64,000 nt of DNA, taken from the NCBI RefSeq assembly GCF_029626265.1, contig NZ_JARUBN010000001.1:2046001-2110000 (forward strand), given 5' to 3'. Within the stretch, counting starts at the first letter, position 1; each line of letters starts with the position of its first letter. The notes beneath the pieces were generated by a model. That model was not told the origin of the DNA. It searched no databases and was given only the letters and a program-made list of their open reading frames with translations. This stretch comes from Micromonospora sp. WMMD1102. Lineage in GTDB: Bacteria; Actinomycetota; Actinomycetes; Mycobacteriales; Micromonosporaceae. Positions 17,166 through 26,544 of the stretch are shown here, piece by piece. The position numbers and the translations under genes are program-made.

Positions 17166-18424
17166 CGACATGGAGACGGGCGGGTGCCGCCGTGGCGCTC
17201 GCGGCGATGCTCGTGGCGACCGGCTGCGGCCGGGACAGCGGCGGTGCCGAGGAGGCGGCGGCACCGGTCGGCGAGGGGAAGGCGACCGGTGACATCACGG
17301 TCTGGGCGATGGGCACCGAGGGGGAGAAGCTCTCCGTCCTCGCCCAGGACTTCATGCGGGAGAACCCGGACGCCAAGGTGACAGTGACGCCGATCCCCTG
17401 GGACGGCGCGCACGACAAGCTGGCCACCGCCATCGCCGGGAGGCAGACCCCCGACCTCAGCCTGATCGGCAGCACCTGGATGGGCGAGTTCGCCAAGACC
17501 GGTGGCCTGGACCCGACCCCGACCGACCTGATCAAGAAGGAGGACTTCTTCGCCGGCGCCTGGGACACCACGGTCGTCGACGGCACCTCCTACGGCGTGC
17601 CGTGGTACGTCGAGACCCGGCTCTTCTACGTCAACTCCGCCGTCGCCGGCCGGGCCGGGATCACCGCGCCGCCGAAGACGTGGGAGGAGTTCAAGTCCGC
17701 GGTCACCGCGCTGAAGACCCGGGGCGGTGCCAGGTGGGGAGTCAACCTGCAACCGCCGGGCTCGGCGATCGGCACCTGGCAGACCGTGATGCCGTTCGTC
17801 TGGTCCAACGGCGGCGACGTGGCCCCCGACGGCACCTTCACCCTGGACAGCCCGCAGGCCGTCGAGGCGTACGCGTACTACCGGTCGTTCTTCGCCGAGG
17901 GGCTCGCGCCGAAGGACCTCGCCCAGGGCGCGCTCGAACCGGCCTTCCTGAAGGGCGAGATCGGCGCCTTCCCCTCCGGCCCCTGGCACATCGGGGTGCT
18001 CAAGGAGCAGGGTGGCGAGGGCAAGTTCCAGCTCTGGCCGATGCCGGGCCGGCAGTCGGCCACCTCCTTCGTCGGCGGCGGCGACCTTGCGGTCTTCAGG
18101 GACGCGAAGAACCGGGACGGGGCGTGGAAGTTCGTCGCCTACCTGAGCCGGCCCGAGGTGCAGACCAAGTGGTACCAGACCAGCAGCGACCTGCCGGCGG
18201 TGCAGCAGGGCTGGGACGACCCGGCGCTGCGCGGCGACCCGCTGCTCTCCACCTTCGGCAGGCAGCTGGCGGACGCCAAGTCGCCACCGGCGATCCCCAC
18301 CTGGGAGCAGGTTGCCGCCGCGATCGACGGCGAGGTGGAGAAGATGGCCAAGGCGGGTGCGACGCCGGAGGACGCCGCCAGGGCGATGCAGCAGCGGGCC
18401 ACCTCGATCGGCACCGGGGTCTGA
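17162..18424 (+). CDS. ABC transporter extracellular sugar-binding lipoprotein
   Basis: 420 residues. A short signal ends in a lipobox (VATGC, cysteine 22). Family 1 solute-binding features follow: TVWAMGTEGEKLSVLAQDF, LIGSTWMGEFAKTGGL, YGVPWYVETRLFYVN, and the FPSGPWHIG segment. It is translationally coupled to the LacI gene (ATGA overlap) and is followed after one base by the first permease. It binds the sugar, probably a hemicellulose oligosaccharide given the GH39 enzyme at the operon end; that substrate is inference. Confidence 0.92.
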   Translation: MTTWRRAGAAVALAAMLVATGCGRDSGGAEEAAAPVGEGKATGDITVWAMGTEGEKLSVLAQDFMRENPDAKVTVTPIPWDGAHDKLATAIAGRQTPDLSLIGSTWMGEFAKTGGLDPTPTDLIKKEDFFAGAWDTTVVDGTSYGVPWYVETRLFYVNSAVAGRAGITAPPKTWEEFKSAVTALKTRGGARWGVNLQPPGSAIGTWQTVMPFVWSNGGDVAPDGTFTLDSPQAVEAYAYYRSFFAEGLAPKDLAQGALEPAFLKGEIGAFPSGPWHIGVLKEQGGEGKFQLWPMPGRQSATSFVGGGDLAVFRDAKNRDGAWKFVAYLSRPEVQTKWYQTSSDLPAVQQGWDDPALRGDPLLSTFGRQLADAKSPPAIPTWEQVAAAIDGEVEKMAKAGATPEDAARAMQQRATSIGTGV

Positions 18425-18425
18425 G

Positions 18426-19403
18426 ATGACCGCCGTCGCCCCCGAGGCGGGCACCCGGTCCACCGACCCGGGCACCCGGCGCCCCGAGGCGGGCACCCGG
18501 CGCGGACGCGGTGGTCCACGGCTGCGCCGGGCGGTGGCCGGGTGGGGCTTCGCCCTGCCGTTCACCGTGCTGTTCCTGGTCTTCCTGGCCGGTCCGGTGC
18601 TCGCCTCGCTGCTGATGAGCTTCACCGACCTGCGCAGCGCCGACCTGCGCAGCCCGTTCGCGGTGAACGTCGTCGGGCTGCGCAACTACGCCCGGCTCCT
18701 CGACGACGAGCTGTTCGTGCGGGCCGCCGTGAACACCGCGATCTTCGTACTGCTCGGCGTACCGCTGACCATGGTGGCCGGGTTGGCGGCGGCGCTCGGG
18801 CTCAACTCGGGGCTGACCCGGCTGCGTACGGTGTTCCGGGTCGGCTACTACCTGCCGGTGGTGACCAGCATCGTGGCGGTGGCCGTGGTCTGGCGGTTCC
18901 TGCTGCAACCCGACTCGGGGCTCGTCGACAACCTGCTCCGGCTGGTCGGGCTGGACGGGCCGAACTGGCTGGGCCGGACCGACCTGGCCCTGCCGTCGCT
19001 GATCGTGATGGCGGCCTGGCGCAACCTCGGCTACCAGATGGTGATCTTCCTTGCCGGCTTGCAGGCGATCCCGCAGCACCTCTACGAGGCGGCCCGGATC
19101 GACGGGGCAACCGGCTGGCAGCAGTTCCGCTACGTGACCCTGCCGTCGCTGCGCCCCACGTTGCTCTTCGTCGGGGTGATCGGGACCATCGGCTATCTCC
19201 AGTTCTTCGAGGAGCCGCTGGTGATGACCCGGGGCGGTCCGCTCAACTCGACGCTCTCGGTCTCGTACCACATCTACAACCAGTTCGGGTTCGGCAACTA
19301 CGGCTACGCGTCGGCGATGAGCTACGTGCTCTTCGTAGCCATCGTGCTGCTGTCGATCCTCTGGTTCCGGCTGCTCCGCTCCTCCGAGGAGGTGTCGAGG
19401 TGA
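18426..19403 (+). CDS. ABC sugar permease, MalF/UgpA type
   Basis: 325 residues beginning one base after the binding-protein stop. Residues 1-38 are a Thr/Arg/Gly-rich cytosolic leader with repeated GTR-like words, then six membrane helices. The ATPase-docking loop is EAARIDGATGWQQFRYVTLP. The stop TGA overlaps the GTG start of the partner permease. Forms half of the membrane channel of operon 2. Confidence 0.92.
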   Translation: MTAVAPEAGTRSTDPGTRRPEAGTRRGRGGPRLRRAVAGWGFALPFTVLFLVFLAGPVLASLLMSFTDLRSADLRSPFAVNVVGLRNYARLLDDELFVRAAVNTAIFVLLGVPLTMVAGLAAALGLNSGLTRLRTVFRVGYYLPVVTSIVAVAVVWRFLLQPDSGLVDNLLRLVGLDGPNWLGRTDLALPSLIVMAAWRNLGYQMVIFLAGLQAIPQHLYEAARIDGATGWQQFRYVTLPSLRPTLLFVGVIGTIGYLQFFEEPLVMTRGGPLNSTLSVSYHIYNQFGFGNYGYASAMSYVLFVAIVLLSILWFRLLRSSEEVSR

Positions 19404-20305
19404 GTGCCCCGGTGACGAGTCCACGCCCGCCGGTGGCCGTACCGCCGGTCGCGGGCGACGGTGCGCGCCGGCCGGTACGCCGCCGTCGGGACCGGGTGGC
19501 CACGGTCGTGCTGCACGTGGTGCTGGTGGCGGGCCTGCTCGCCATGGTCGGCCCGTTCCTCTGGATGCTGATCTCGTCGTTCAAGTCGGAGGCGGAGATC
19601 CGGCTCGTCCCGGCGACCTGGTGGCCGGAGCAGTTCACCCTGGACAACTACCGGGAGCTGTTCGGCCGGCTCGACTTCCCGACGTACTTCTTCAACTCGG
19701 CTCTGGTCGCCACCCTGGTCACCGCCGGCAACCTGGTCTTCTGCTCGGCCGTCGGCTACGCGCTGACCAAGCTGCGCTTTCCGGGCCGCCGGGCCCTGTT
19801 CGGGCTGGTCCTCAGCGCGGTGATGGTGCCCAGCATGGTGACCTTCGTGCCGCTCTTCGTGCTGATCGCCAACCTGGGGCTGACAAACACCTACGCCGCG
19901 CTGGTGCTGCCGTTCCTGGCCGGCGCGCTGGGCGCGTTCCTGATGCGGCAGTTCATGTTCTCCATCCCCGACGAACTGGTCGAGTCGGCCCGGGTCGACG
20001 GCGCCAGCGAGCTGCGGATCTTCGTCCGGATCGTGCTGCCGCTCTGCCGGCCGGCGCTGGCCGCCCTCGGCATCCTCACCTTCCTCGCGCACTGGAACAG
20101 CTTCATCTGGCCACTGGTGGTGGCCACCACCGAGGACAAGTACACCCTGCCGGTCGCGCTGGCGCTCTACAGCGTCGGGCAGAACCAGACCAAGTTCGGG
20201 TTGCTGCTCGCCGGCTCGGCGGTGGTGGTGCTGCCCGTCGTGATCGTCTTCCTCGTGTTGCAGCGGCACTTCGTGCGCGGCATCGCGACCACCGGACTGA
20301 AGTGA
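19400..20305 (+). CDS. ABC sugar permease, MalG/UgpE type
   Basis: 301 residues from a GTG that overlaps the preceding stop (GTGA). After a short Pro/Arg-rich leader there are six membrane helices; the docking loop reads ESARVDGASELRIFVRIVLP. Partner of the preceding permease. The next gene starts 20 bp downstream behind a CCGGAGG ribosome site, so it belongs to the same transcript. Confidence 0.92.
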   Translation: MSAPVTSPRPPVAVPPVAGDGARRPVRRRRDRVATVVLHVVLVAGLLAMVGPFLWMLISSFKSEAEIRLVPATWWPEQFTLDNYRELFGRLDFPTYFFNSALVATLVTAGNLVFCSAVGYALTKLRFPGRRALFGLVLSAVMVPSMVTFVPLFVLIANLGLTNTYAALVLPFLAGALGAFLMRQFMFSIPDELVESARVDGASELRIFVRIVLPLCRPALAALGILTFLAHWNSFIWPLVVATTEDKYTLPVALALYSVGQNQTKFGLLLAGSAVVVLPVVIVFLVLQRHFVRGIATTGLK

Positions 20306-20324
20306 CGTACCTCCGGAGGTAATC

Positions 20325-21914
20325 ATGATCCGTCCCCTCCGGGTCGCCCTGACGGCGACCCTCACCCTGGCGCTGACCGTCCCGGCCGGCGCCGCCACGG
20401 CCGCCCCGCCGGCCCACACCGCACCGGCCGGGTCACCTGCCGGATTGCCTGCCGGCGTCGACCGGGCCGGCGCGTTGCGCCTGGCCGCCGACACCTGGCG
20501 GTCGATGGTGGCGATGACCGACCCGGGTACCGGGTTGCCGGCCGACAACATCGACGGGGACCTGGCCCCGGGCAGCCGGTCGAGGTACACCTCGCCGACG
20601 AACGTCGGCTCGTACATCTGGTCGGCGGTGGCGGCCCGCGAGCTGAAGCTGATCGGCGAGCGGGAGCTGGTCCGGCGGGTGGAGACCGCCCTGGACTCGC
20701 TGGCCCGGCTCGACCGGCACGCCGACTCCGGGATGTTCTTCAACTGGTACGACCCGGCGACCCTGGAACTGCTGCACACCTGGCCGGTCGACGGCACGCC
20801 GGTGCACCCATTCGCGTCCAGTGTGGACAACGCCTGGCTGGCCGCCGCGCTGATGGTGGTGCACAACGCGCTGCCGCAACTGCGCCGCAAGTCCGACCCG
20901 CTGCTGGACGCGATGGACTTCGGCTTCTACTACGACCCGCAGGCGCGTGGCGCCGACGTGCCGGTCGGGCTGATGCGCGGCGGCTTCTGGGTCGAGCCGC
21001 CGCCCGGCTGCTCGCTGCCCGGCAACTACCGGGGACGGGGTCCGGACGTGCACTACACCTGCCACACCTACGGCGCCTTGAACAGCGAGACCCGCATGAT
21101 CAGCTATGTCGCGATCGCCCGTGCACAGGTGCCGCCGGCACACTATTTCGGCCCCTGGCGCACCTTCCCGGACACCTGCGACTGGTCCTGGCAGGAGATG
21201 AAGCCGGTCGGCGGCTGGCGGGAGTACGCCGGGGTCCCGGTCTTCGAGGGCGCCTACCGCTACCGGGGCCTTCAGTTCGTACCCTCCTGGGGCGGGGACA
21301 TGTTCGAGGTGTTCATGCCGGACATGTTCGTACCCGAGGTCCGGTGGGGGCCGCAGAGCTGGGGCCGCAACCACCCGGTCTACGTACGCGGCCAGATCGC
21401 GCACGGCCTCGACGACGCGAAGTACGGCCACTGGGGCTTCTCGCCCGCCTCCGACCCGGCCGGCGGCTACCGCGAGTACGGGGTGGACGCGATGGGGCTG
21501 GACGGTCCCGGCTACACAAGTGACCAGGAGCGGACCAGCGTCGACCACGGGTTCGCCGGCTGCCCCGACCGCCCCGCCCAGCCCGAACCGGTGACCTACG
21601 GCGACGGCGTGGTCACCCCGCACGCGGTCGTGCTGGCCCTGCCGTACGCACCGGCCGCCGCCCAGGCCGAGCTGGCGAAGCTGCGCCGGGAGTTCGACGT
21701 CTACGGCCCCGGCGGCTTCTACGACTCGGTGGCGGTGCGCAGCGGCACCGTCGCCAAGCGGTATCTCGCGCTCGACCAGGGGATGGTGCTGGGTGCCCTG
21801 GGCAACCTGCTCGGCGACGACGTACTGCGCCGGCAGTTCACCCCGGGCGGGGCGGAACGGCTGCTCCGGCCGGTGATGCGGGTGGAGGAGTTCTCCGTAC
21901 CGCCCCGGCAGTAG
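20325..21914 (+). CDS. Secreted glycoamylase-like / DUF3131-type protein
   Basis: 529 residues with a clear signal peptide (MIRPLRVALTATLTLALTVP, cleavage after about residue 27). The mature part resembles the (alpha/alpha) barrel of glycoamylase-like and DUF3131 proteins: LAADTWRSMVAMTDPGTGLPADN near the start, TNVGSYIWS, GMFFNWYD, FASSVDNAWLAAAL, and later FVPSWGGDMFEVFMP and YGVDAMGLDG. Relatives include beta-1,2-glucanase-type families (GH144/162), so a glycan-cleaving role outside the cell is plausible. It sits between the permeases and the GH39 gene in the same operon and probably prepares or trims the imported saccharide. Confidence 0.75.
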   Translation: MIRPLRVALTATLTLALTVPAGAATAAPPAHTAPAGSPAGLPAGVDRAGALRLAADTWRSMVAMTDPGTGLPADNIDGDLAPGSRSRYTSPTNVGSYIWSAVAARELKLIGERELVRRVETALDSLARLDRHADSGMFFNWYDPATLELLHTWPVDGTPVHPFASSVDNAWLAAALMVVHNALPQLRRKSDPLLDAMDFGFYYDPQARGADVPVGLMRGGFWVEPPPGCSLPGNYRGRGPDVHYTCHTYGALNSETRMISYVAIARAQVPPAHYFGPWRTFPDTCDWSWQEMKPVGGWREYAGVPVFEGAYRYRGLQFVPSWGGDMFEVFMPDMFVPEVRWGPQSWGRNHPVYVRGQIAHGLDDAKYGHWGFSPASDPAGGYREYGVDAMGLDGPGYTSDQERTSVDHGFAGCPDRPAQPEPVTYGDGVVTPHAVVLALPYAPAAAQAELAKLRREFDVYGPGGFYDSVAVRSGTVAKRYLALDQGMVLGALGNLLGDDVLRRQFTPGGAERLLRPVMRVEEFSVPPRQ

Positions 21915-21970
21915 CCGAACCCGGGCGGCAGCAGAGACGGCAGACCAGCCACACGGAGGATCACGCGAGG

Positions 21971-23890
21971 ATGAGCGAACAGACGACGAGCGCCGAGAAC
22001 GCGGAGCGGGCCCGGGCGGACTGGCAGGGGCGGATAGGACGGCGCCGGACCGGCGCCGGGCCGCAGACCCTCGACGCTCCGTCCGCCCTGGTGGCGCGTC
22101 CGGGTCGGGGACAGGTCACCCTCGACTGGACGCCGGTGCCGGAGGCGGTCGGCTACCAGGTGTACAGGTCGGCCGGGGACGACCCGCTGACACCGCTGGA
22201 CCATCACGGTGGCGACGTGCTGGCGGTGCCGCATCCGCCGTACGCGGACACCACCGGCGACCCCGGCCACGTCTACGAATACGCGGTGGCGGCACTGCGC
22301 GACGTCGACCAGCCCGGGACACCGTCGGAGCCGGTACGGGCAGCGTCCCTGCACGGAACCGCGCTCGACGGAACCGCTCTCGACGGGGCGGCCCGGGGTG
22401 CGGGTGCCGACGACCGGGGCGACGCCGGGGTCGATCCGCTGGTGCGGGTGATGGTGGAGGCGGCCGGACCGACCCGGCCACTGCACCGGCCGTGGCGCCC
22501 GATGGTCGGCTCCGAGCATCTGAGTCACCTACTCAGCACGGAGACGACGGGCGGGCGCCCGATCGGTGCGGAATTCGCCGAGGCGCTGCGCGTCATGCGT
22601 ACCGAGCTGCACGTCGACAGCGTCCGGGCGCACGCCATCCTCTGCGACGACCTCGGCGTATACCGCGAGGTCGACGGCGAGCCGGTGTACGACTTCAGCC
22701 GGGTGGACGAGGTCTACGACCGGCTGCTCGGCCTCGGCCTGCGTCCCGTGGTCGAGCTGTCGTTCATGCCCCGGGACCTGGCCAGCGACCCGACCAAGAC
22801 CGTCTTCGTGTACGGGGCGATCGTCTCGCCGCCCCGGGACTGGCAGCGCTGGGCCGATTTGGTCCGGGCCCTGGTCGGCCACCTGATCGAGCGCTACGGC
22901 CGGGACGAGGTGCGGCACTGGCCGTTCGAGGTGTGGAACGAGGCGAACCTGGAGGTGTTCTGGTCCGGTACCCGGGCCGAGTTCATGCGCCTCTACGACG
23001 TGACCGCCGGCGCGGTCCGGGACGTCGACCCCGGGCTCACGGTCGGCGGCCCCTCCTCGGCCGCCGCCGGCTGGGTGGGCGAACTGCTGGACCACGTCGA
23101 CGGCTCCGGTGCGCCGGTCGACTTCGTCTCCACGCACGCCTACGGCGCCCCGCCGCTCGACTTCCGCCCGGTCTGTGCCCGGCACGGCCGGCCGGACCTC
23201 GGCATCCTCTGGACGGAGTGGGGGGTCACGCCGACCCACTTCAACCCGGTCAGCGACGACGTGTTCGCCGCCGCCTTCCTGTTGCGCGGCATGCGTTCGG
23301 CGGCCAACCGGCTGGACGCGCTCGCCTACTGGGTCGCCTCCGACCACTTCGAGGAGCTGGGCCGACCGCCCCGGCTCTTCCACGGCGGCTTCGGGCTGCT
23401 CACCGTCGGCAACCTGCGCAAGCCCCGGTTCTGGGCGCTCGCCCTGGCCGACCGGCTCGGCGAGCGGGAGTTGCCGGCCACGCTTACCGGGGACGGCGCG
23501 GAGAGCCTGGTCGAGGCGTGGGCCGCGTGCGGCGACGACGGCGCGGTGACGGTGCTGGCCTGGAACGGCACCCTCGACCAGTCCAAGGCCGGTGGGGAAG
23601 CCCGGCTGGACCGAACCGTCCGGGTCGAGGTCCGTGGCCTGACCGCCGGCTCCTATCGGGTACGCCACTGGCGGCTCGACGCCGAGCACTCCAACATCGT
23701 CCGGGTCTGGCAGGAACTCGGCGGCGGCGACTGGCCGACGGAGGAGCAGTGGGAGACGCTGCACAGCCGCGACAGGCTGGACGAGTACCAGCCGGAGCAG
23801 GTGCTGGCCGCCGACGACGGGACCTGCACGGTCGAGTTCCCGCTTCCGATGCCCGCTGTGTCCTTCCTGCGCCTCGAAGCGGTGTCGTAG
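21971..23890 (+). CDS. GH39 beta-xylosidase-like enzyme with N-terminal Fn3-like domain
   Basis: 639 residues, no signal peptide. Residues about 35-127 look like a fibronectin type III domain (VTLDWTPVPEAVGYQVYRS). The GH39 barrel spans about 170-520: acid/base glutamate 324 in FEVWNEANL, and nucleophile glutamate 416 in ILWTEWG. A beta-rich C-terminal domain follows. It likely cuts beta-xylosides or related disaccharides in the cytoplasm after import by the upstream ABC system. Last gene of operon 2; a ribosome site ACGGAGG lies about 12 bp before the ATG. Exact substrate not readable. Confidence 0.88.
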   Translation: MSEQTTSAENAERARADWQGRIGRRRTGAGPQTLDAPSALVARPGRGQVTLDWTPVPEAVGYQVYRSAGDDPLTPLDHHGGDVLAVPHPPYADTTGDPGHVYEYAVAALRDVDQPGTPSEPVRAASLHGTALDGTALDGAARGAGADDRGDAGVDPLVRVMVEAAGPTRPLHRPWRPMVGSEHLSHLLSTETTGGRPIGAEFAEALRVMRTELHVDSVRAHAILCDDLGVYREVDGEPVYDFSRVDEVYDRLLGLGLRPVVELSFMPRDLASDPTKTVFVYGAIVSPPRDWQRWADLVRALVGHLIERYGRDEVRHWPFEVWNEANLEVFWSGTRAEFMRLYDVTAGAVRDVDPGLTVGGPSSAAAGWVGELLDHVDGSGAPVDFVSTHAYGAPPLDFRPVCARHGRPDLGILWTEWGVTPTHFNPVSDDVFAAAFLLRGMRSAANRLDALAYWVASDHFEELGRPPRLFHGGFGLLTVGNLRKPRFWALALADRLGERELPATLTGDGAESLVEAWAACGDDGAVTVLAWNGTLDQSKAGGEARLDRTVRVEVRGLTAGSYRVRHWRLDAEHSNIVRVWQELGGGDWPTEEQWETLHSRDRLDEYQPEQVLAADDGTCTVEFPLPMPAVSFLRLEAVS

Positions 23891-23974
23891 CAAGGTTCTG
23901 GCCGTTTTCGCAGTCACCAGCATGCCGACCACCCAGACGTGGCGGATCTCGCGTGCAGTGCGAGCATGTCGGCC

Positions 23975-25102
23975 ATGGAAATCTACGAGGACGAGCGGAT
24001 GGTGGCGCGAGAGGATCTGGCCGGCTGGCTGCGCCTGCTGGCCAGTCAGCTGGAGTCCGGCGGGAAGGTCTACTACGGCGCTGCCGGCTCGGTCACGGTC
24101 GGTGAACGGGTCCACTGTGAACTGGAGATCGAGCGCGAGGGCAGCGAGATCTCCATCGAGATCGAGTTCTCCTGGCACGATCCGCAGGCTGCTGCCGCCG
24201 CCGTCGCGGATGACGACGAAGACGAAGACGACGAAGAAGACGTAGAAGAAGACGTAGAAGAAGACGAGGAAGACGCGGGCGAGGAAGAGGGCGACGGGGA
24301 AGCTGGGGAGGAGGCGGAAGGCGGGAAGGGCGACGAGGCCGAGGACGGCGAGGAGGAGGACGGCGAGGAGAAGGACGAGGAAACCGCCGCAGGAGAGGCG
24401 GCGGACGAGGAGGACGGACCGGCCGGAGACTCCGAGGACGAGGAGGAGAACTCCGAGCAGGGCGACGCCACCCCACCGTCGGAGCAGATCACTCCGAAGC
24501 CGGCGGAGAGCCCGAAGCATGCGGCGGCGGCCGAACCGGTCACCACCACCGGGGCCTGGTCGTCGCCGGTTGCCGTCCCGGCCGTGACCGCTGCGGCCGT
24601 CACGCCTGCGGTCGCGCCTGCCGTCGCGCCTGCCGTCGCGCCTGCGGTCGTGTCCAGCCCGGCTGAGGAACGGACGGAGAACTCCCACCCGGTGCAGCCA
24701 GCGTGGGCGCCGATTCCGACGGATCCGGTCCAGGTGTCCAGCCCCGCCACGCCGACCGCCTCCGAGCCTGCGGAACCGACGCATCCTTCCGCTCCTGCGG
24801 AACCGAGCCATCTCTCCGCTCCTGCGGAACCGACGTATGTCTCCGAGGCTGTGGAGCCGACGTATGTCTCCGACACTGCGGAGCCATCGTCTGTCACCGA
24901 GCCTGCGGAGCAGACCGCCTCCGGAACTGCGGGGCAGACTGCGTCCGAAAATGTGCAGCAGACCGCCTCCGGGACTGCGGAGTCGACTGGAACGCCTGCT
25001 CAGGTTGAGCGGGACGAGGAATCCACCGCCGGGCAGCCGCTCTGGCGGCCGAGCCCGGTGGAGCCGCCGCGCGACGACCGGCCGACGGCGGGCGCCTGGT
25101 AG
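23975..25102 (+). CDS. Amphi-Trp domain protein with long acidic and Pro/Thr-rich disordered tail
   Basis: 375 residues if started at ATG 23975; ATG 23966 or GTG 23939 are alternatives. Residues 1-70 (MEIYEDERMVAREDLAGWL ... IEIEFSWHD) match the amphi-Trp domain, a small conserved fold of unknown role. Residues about 78-175 are almost only Glu, Asp, Gly and Ala. Then come Pro/Ala/Val repeats (12-bp DNA unit near 24603-24650) and a run of PAEPT-, EPTYVS- and QTASGT-type repeats to the end. No membrane segment is evident. Amphi-Trp proteins are usually under 120 residues, so this fusion is exceptionally long; its role is unknown. Confidence 0.8.
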   Translation: MEIYEDERMVAREDLAGWLRLLASQLESGGKVYYGAAGSVTVGERVHCELEIEREGSEISIEIEFSWHDPQAAAAAVADDDEDEDDEEDVEEDVEEDEEDAGEEEGDGEAGEEAEGGKGDEAEDGEEEDGEEKDEETAAGEAADEEDGPAGDSEDEEENSEQGDATPPSEQITPKPAESPKHAAAAEPVTTTGAWSSPVAVPAVTAAAVTPAVAPAVAPAVAPAVVSSPAEERTENSHPVQPAWAPIPTDPVQVSSPATPTASEPAEPTHPSAPAEPSHLSAPAEPTYVSEAVEPTYVSDTAEPSSVTEPAEQTASGTAGQTASENVQQTASGTAESTGTPAQVERDEESTAGQPLWRPSPVEPPRDDRPTAGAW

Positions 25103-25124
25103 GCGCCGCTCGGCAGTACGGGCA

Positions 25125-25165
25125 CCGGGCGGGCCGGGCCGGCTTTCCGGCTCCGACCCGCCCGG
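25125..25165 (+). terminator. GC-rich hairpin after the amphi-Trp gene
   Basis: CCGGGCGGG at 25125-25133 pairs with CCCGCCCGG at 25157-25165, with a smaller nested hairpin (AGCCGG/CCGGCT-like) in the loop. It lies 23 bp past the stop. There is no T-run, common for actinobacterial terminators. Confidence 0.5.
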
Positions 25166-25483
25166 CGCCGATTCCACGACGACACCCCGGCCAACCGGCC
25201 CGGCGGGACGTCCAACATCTCCGAGGCACCCGGTCCGGATACTCGGGTGCGCATCGCGGCCCGGTATTCCGCGTTCGTCAGCGGCGGCACCTTCGGGGAG
25301 TACGGCATCGGGACGAGGTCGACCGAGTCGGGGCAGCGCCACCGATAGCCGCACCGGCAGTATCGCCAGAGTCAGCGTCAGTTCCGGCGGTGATACGGCT
25401 TGATCCTGCGACCGAATCTCATGACCTCTCCCGTCGTGGACAGAGCTGACAGGCCCGATCACGTGCACCGGGAAAGGTGAGGA
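25166..25483. other. Intergenic region before the XRE regulator
   Basis: About 320 bp without a convincing gene. A minus-strand frame from 25308 (MPYSPKVPPLTNAEYRAAM...) lacks a good ribosome site and turns Arg/Gly/Ser-rich as it runs under the amphi-Trp gene, so I do not call it. The last 10 bases hold the AAGGTGAGG ribosome site of the XRE gene. Confidence 0.5.
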
Positions 25484-26278
25484 ATGTCGAATCACAACGG
25501 AGGAATAGGAAGAATTCTCAAGTACGCTGGTTCCAGGTCCACCCTGACCCAGGAACAGCTCGCCGACCGGTTGCACGTCTCGACATCGCTCGTCGCCAAG
25601 TTCGAGACCAACCGGTTGATCCCGCGGTCCGACACGGCGCGGCAACTCGACGCCGTCTTCGATTCCGGCGACCTGTTCCAGGGGTCCGTCGCCGACGTGC
25701 GGGCCTACGCCGGCGGTGCGGCCTTCATCCGACCCTGGCTCGACGACGAGCAGCGGGCCACAATGATCCGGAGCTTCGAACTGGCGGTGGTGCCCGGCCT
25801 GTTCCAGACCGAGGAGTACGCGCGGGCCATCCTCGGCGATGCCGGCACCCGGGTGCCGGACCTGGACGCCGCGGTGGCGGCCCGGATCGCCCGCGCCGAG
25901 GTGCTGCACCGGGCGGAGCGGCCGTGCCGGCTCTTCGCCGTGCTGGACGAGGCGGTGCTGCGCCGGCCGGTCGGCGGACCACAGGTGATGGCCGGGCAAC
26001 TGCACGCGATCGTGCGGGCCTGCGCCCTGCCGAACGTCAGCGTGACCGTGGTGCCGGCCTCGGTGGGCGGCTATCCCGGCCTCAACGGGCCGCTGGCGCT
26101 GGCCACCGTCGACGGCCGCACTGTCGCCTTCCTGGACGATCCGCTGGACGGCCGGGTGGTCGAGGACCCGGACCGGGTCGCCGCGCTCGACGAGGTCTGG
26201 GAGGCGATCCGCGAGTACGCTCTTCCTGCACGCCCGTCCCTCGAACTCCTCACGGAAGCGGCGGAGTCATGGAGCTGA
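25484..26278 (+). CDS. XRE-family regulator with DUF5753 domain (WhiJ-like)
   Basis: 264 residues. Residues about 8-62 form the helix-turn-helix (STLTQEQLADRLHVSTSLVAKFETNRLIP). The remainder is the DUF5753 ligand-like domain: VVPGLFQTEEYARAIL, then AEVLHRA, LFAVLDEAVLRRPVGG and NVSVTVVPASVGGYPG. Such proteins pair with small DUF397 proteins in actinobacteria and affect development or antibiotic production (WhiJ/BldB systems). The following DUF397 gene overlaps it by 10 bp, matching that arrangement. The usual third partner, an anti-sigma-like ATPase, is not adjacent. Confidence 0.92.
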   Translation: MSNHNGGIGRILKYAGSRSTLTQEQLADRLHVSTSLVAKFETNRLIPRSDTARQLDAVFDSGDLFQGSVADVRAYAGGAAFIRPWLDDEQRATMIRSFELAVVPGLFQTEEYARAILGDAGTRVPDLDAAVAARIARAEVLHRAERPCRLFAVLDEAVLRRPVGGPQVMAGQLHAIVRACALPNVSVTVVPASVGGYPGLNGPLALATVDGRTVAFLDDPLDGRVVEDPDRVAALDEVWEAIREYALPARPSLELLTEAAESWS

Positions 26279-26463
26279 TCGACGGTCCGCGCTGGCGGAA
26301 GTCCTCCCGCAGCAACGGGCAGGGCGGCAACTGTGTCGAGGTGGCCGACAACCTTCCGGGTCGGGTCCTGGTCCGGGACAGCAAGGACCGGCCGGGGCCG
26401 ACACTGAGGTTCGCTCCGCCCGCGTGGCGGGCGTTCGTCACCGAGGTCGCCCGGCGCCCGTAA
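26269..26463 (+). CDS. DUF397 small protein, partner of the XRE regulator
   Basis: 64 residues: WRKSSRSNGQGGNCVEVADN near 9-28 and VRDSKDRPGP near 35-44 are the DUF397 signatures, ending in FAPPAWRAFVTEV. The ATG lies within the last codons of the regulator (10-bp overlap), so translation is coupled. In known pairs the small protein modulates the DNA-binding partner. Confidence 0.93.
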   Translation: MELIDGPRWRKSSRSNGQGGNCVEVADNLPGRVLVRDSKDRPGPTLRFAPPAWRAFVTEVARRP

Positions 26464-26544
26464 CCAGCCGATCGACCGCGCTGCCGGCCAGGCCGCACCG
26501 CCGGCCAGCCCTGCTGCCCGTCCGGTGCCTCCGGGCTGTGCGCG

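Noticed and set aside
24073..24897. Ser-rich minus-strand frame that looks like a secreted mucin-like protein
   Set aside because: Direct antisense of the acidic and Pro-rich tail of the amphi-Trp gene; no ribosome site or signal.
25000..25308. Possible 102-residue minus-strand gene before the XRE regulator
   Set aside because: Weak start, composition drifts to shadow-like Arg/Ser/Gly and most of it lies under the amphi-Trp gene end.
22529..26005. A 1158-codon open frame on the minus strand
   Set aside because: It runs opposite the GH39, amphi-Trp and XRE genes, is made of Arg/Gly/Val-rich shadow sequence, and has no domain; such frames are normal in very GC-rich DNA.
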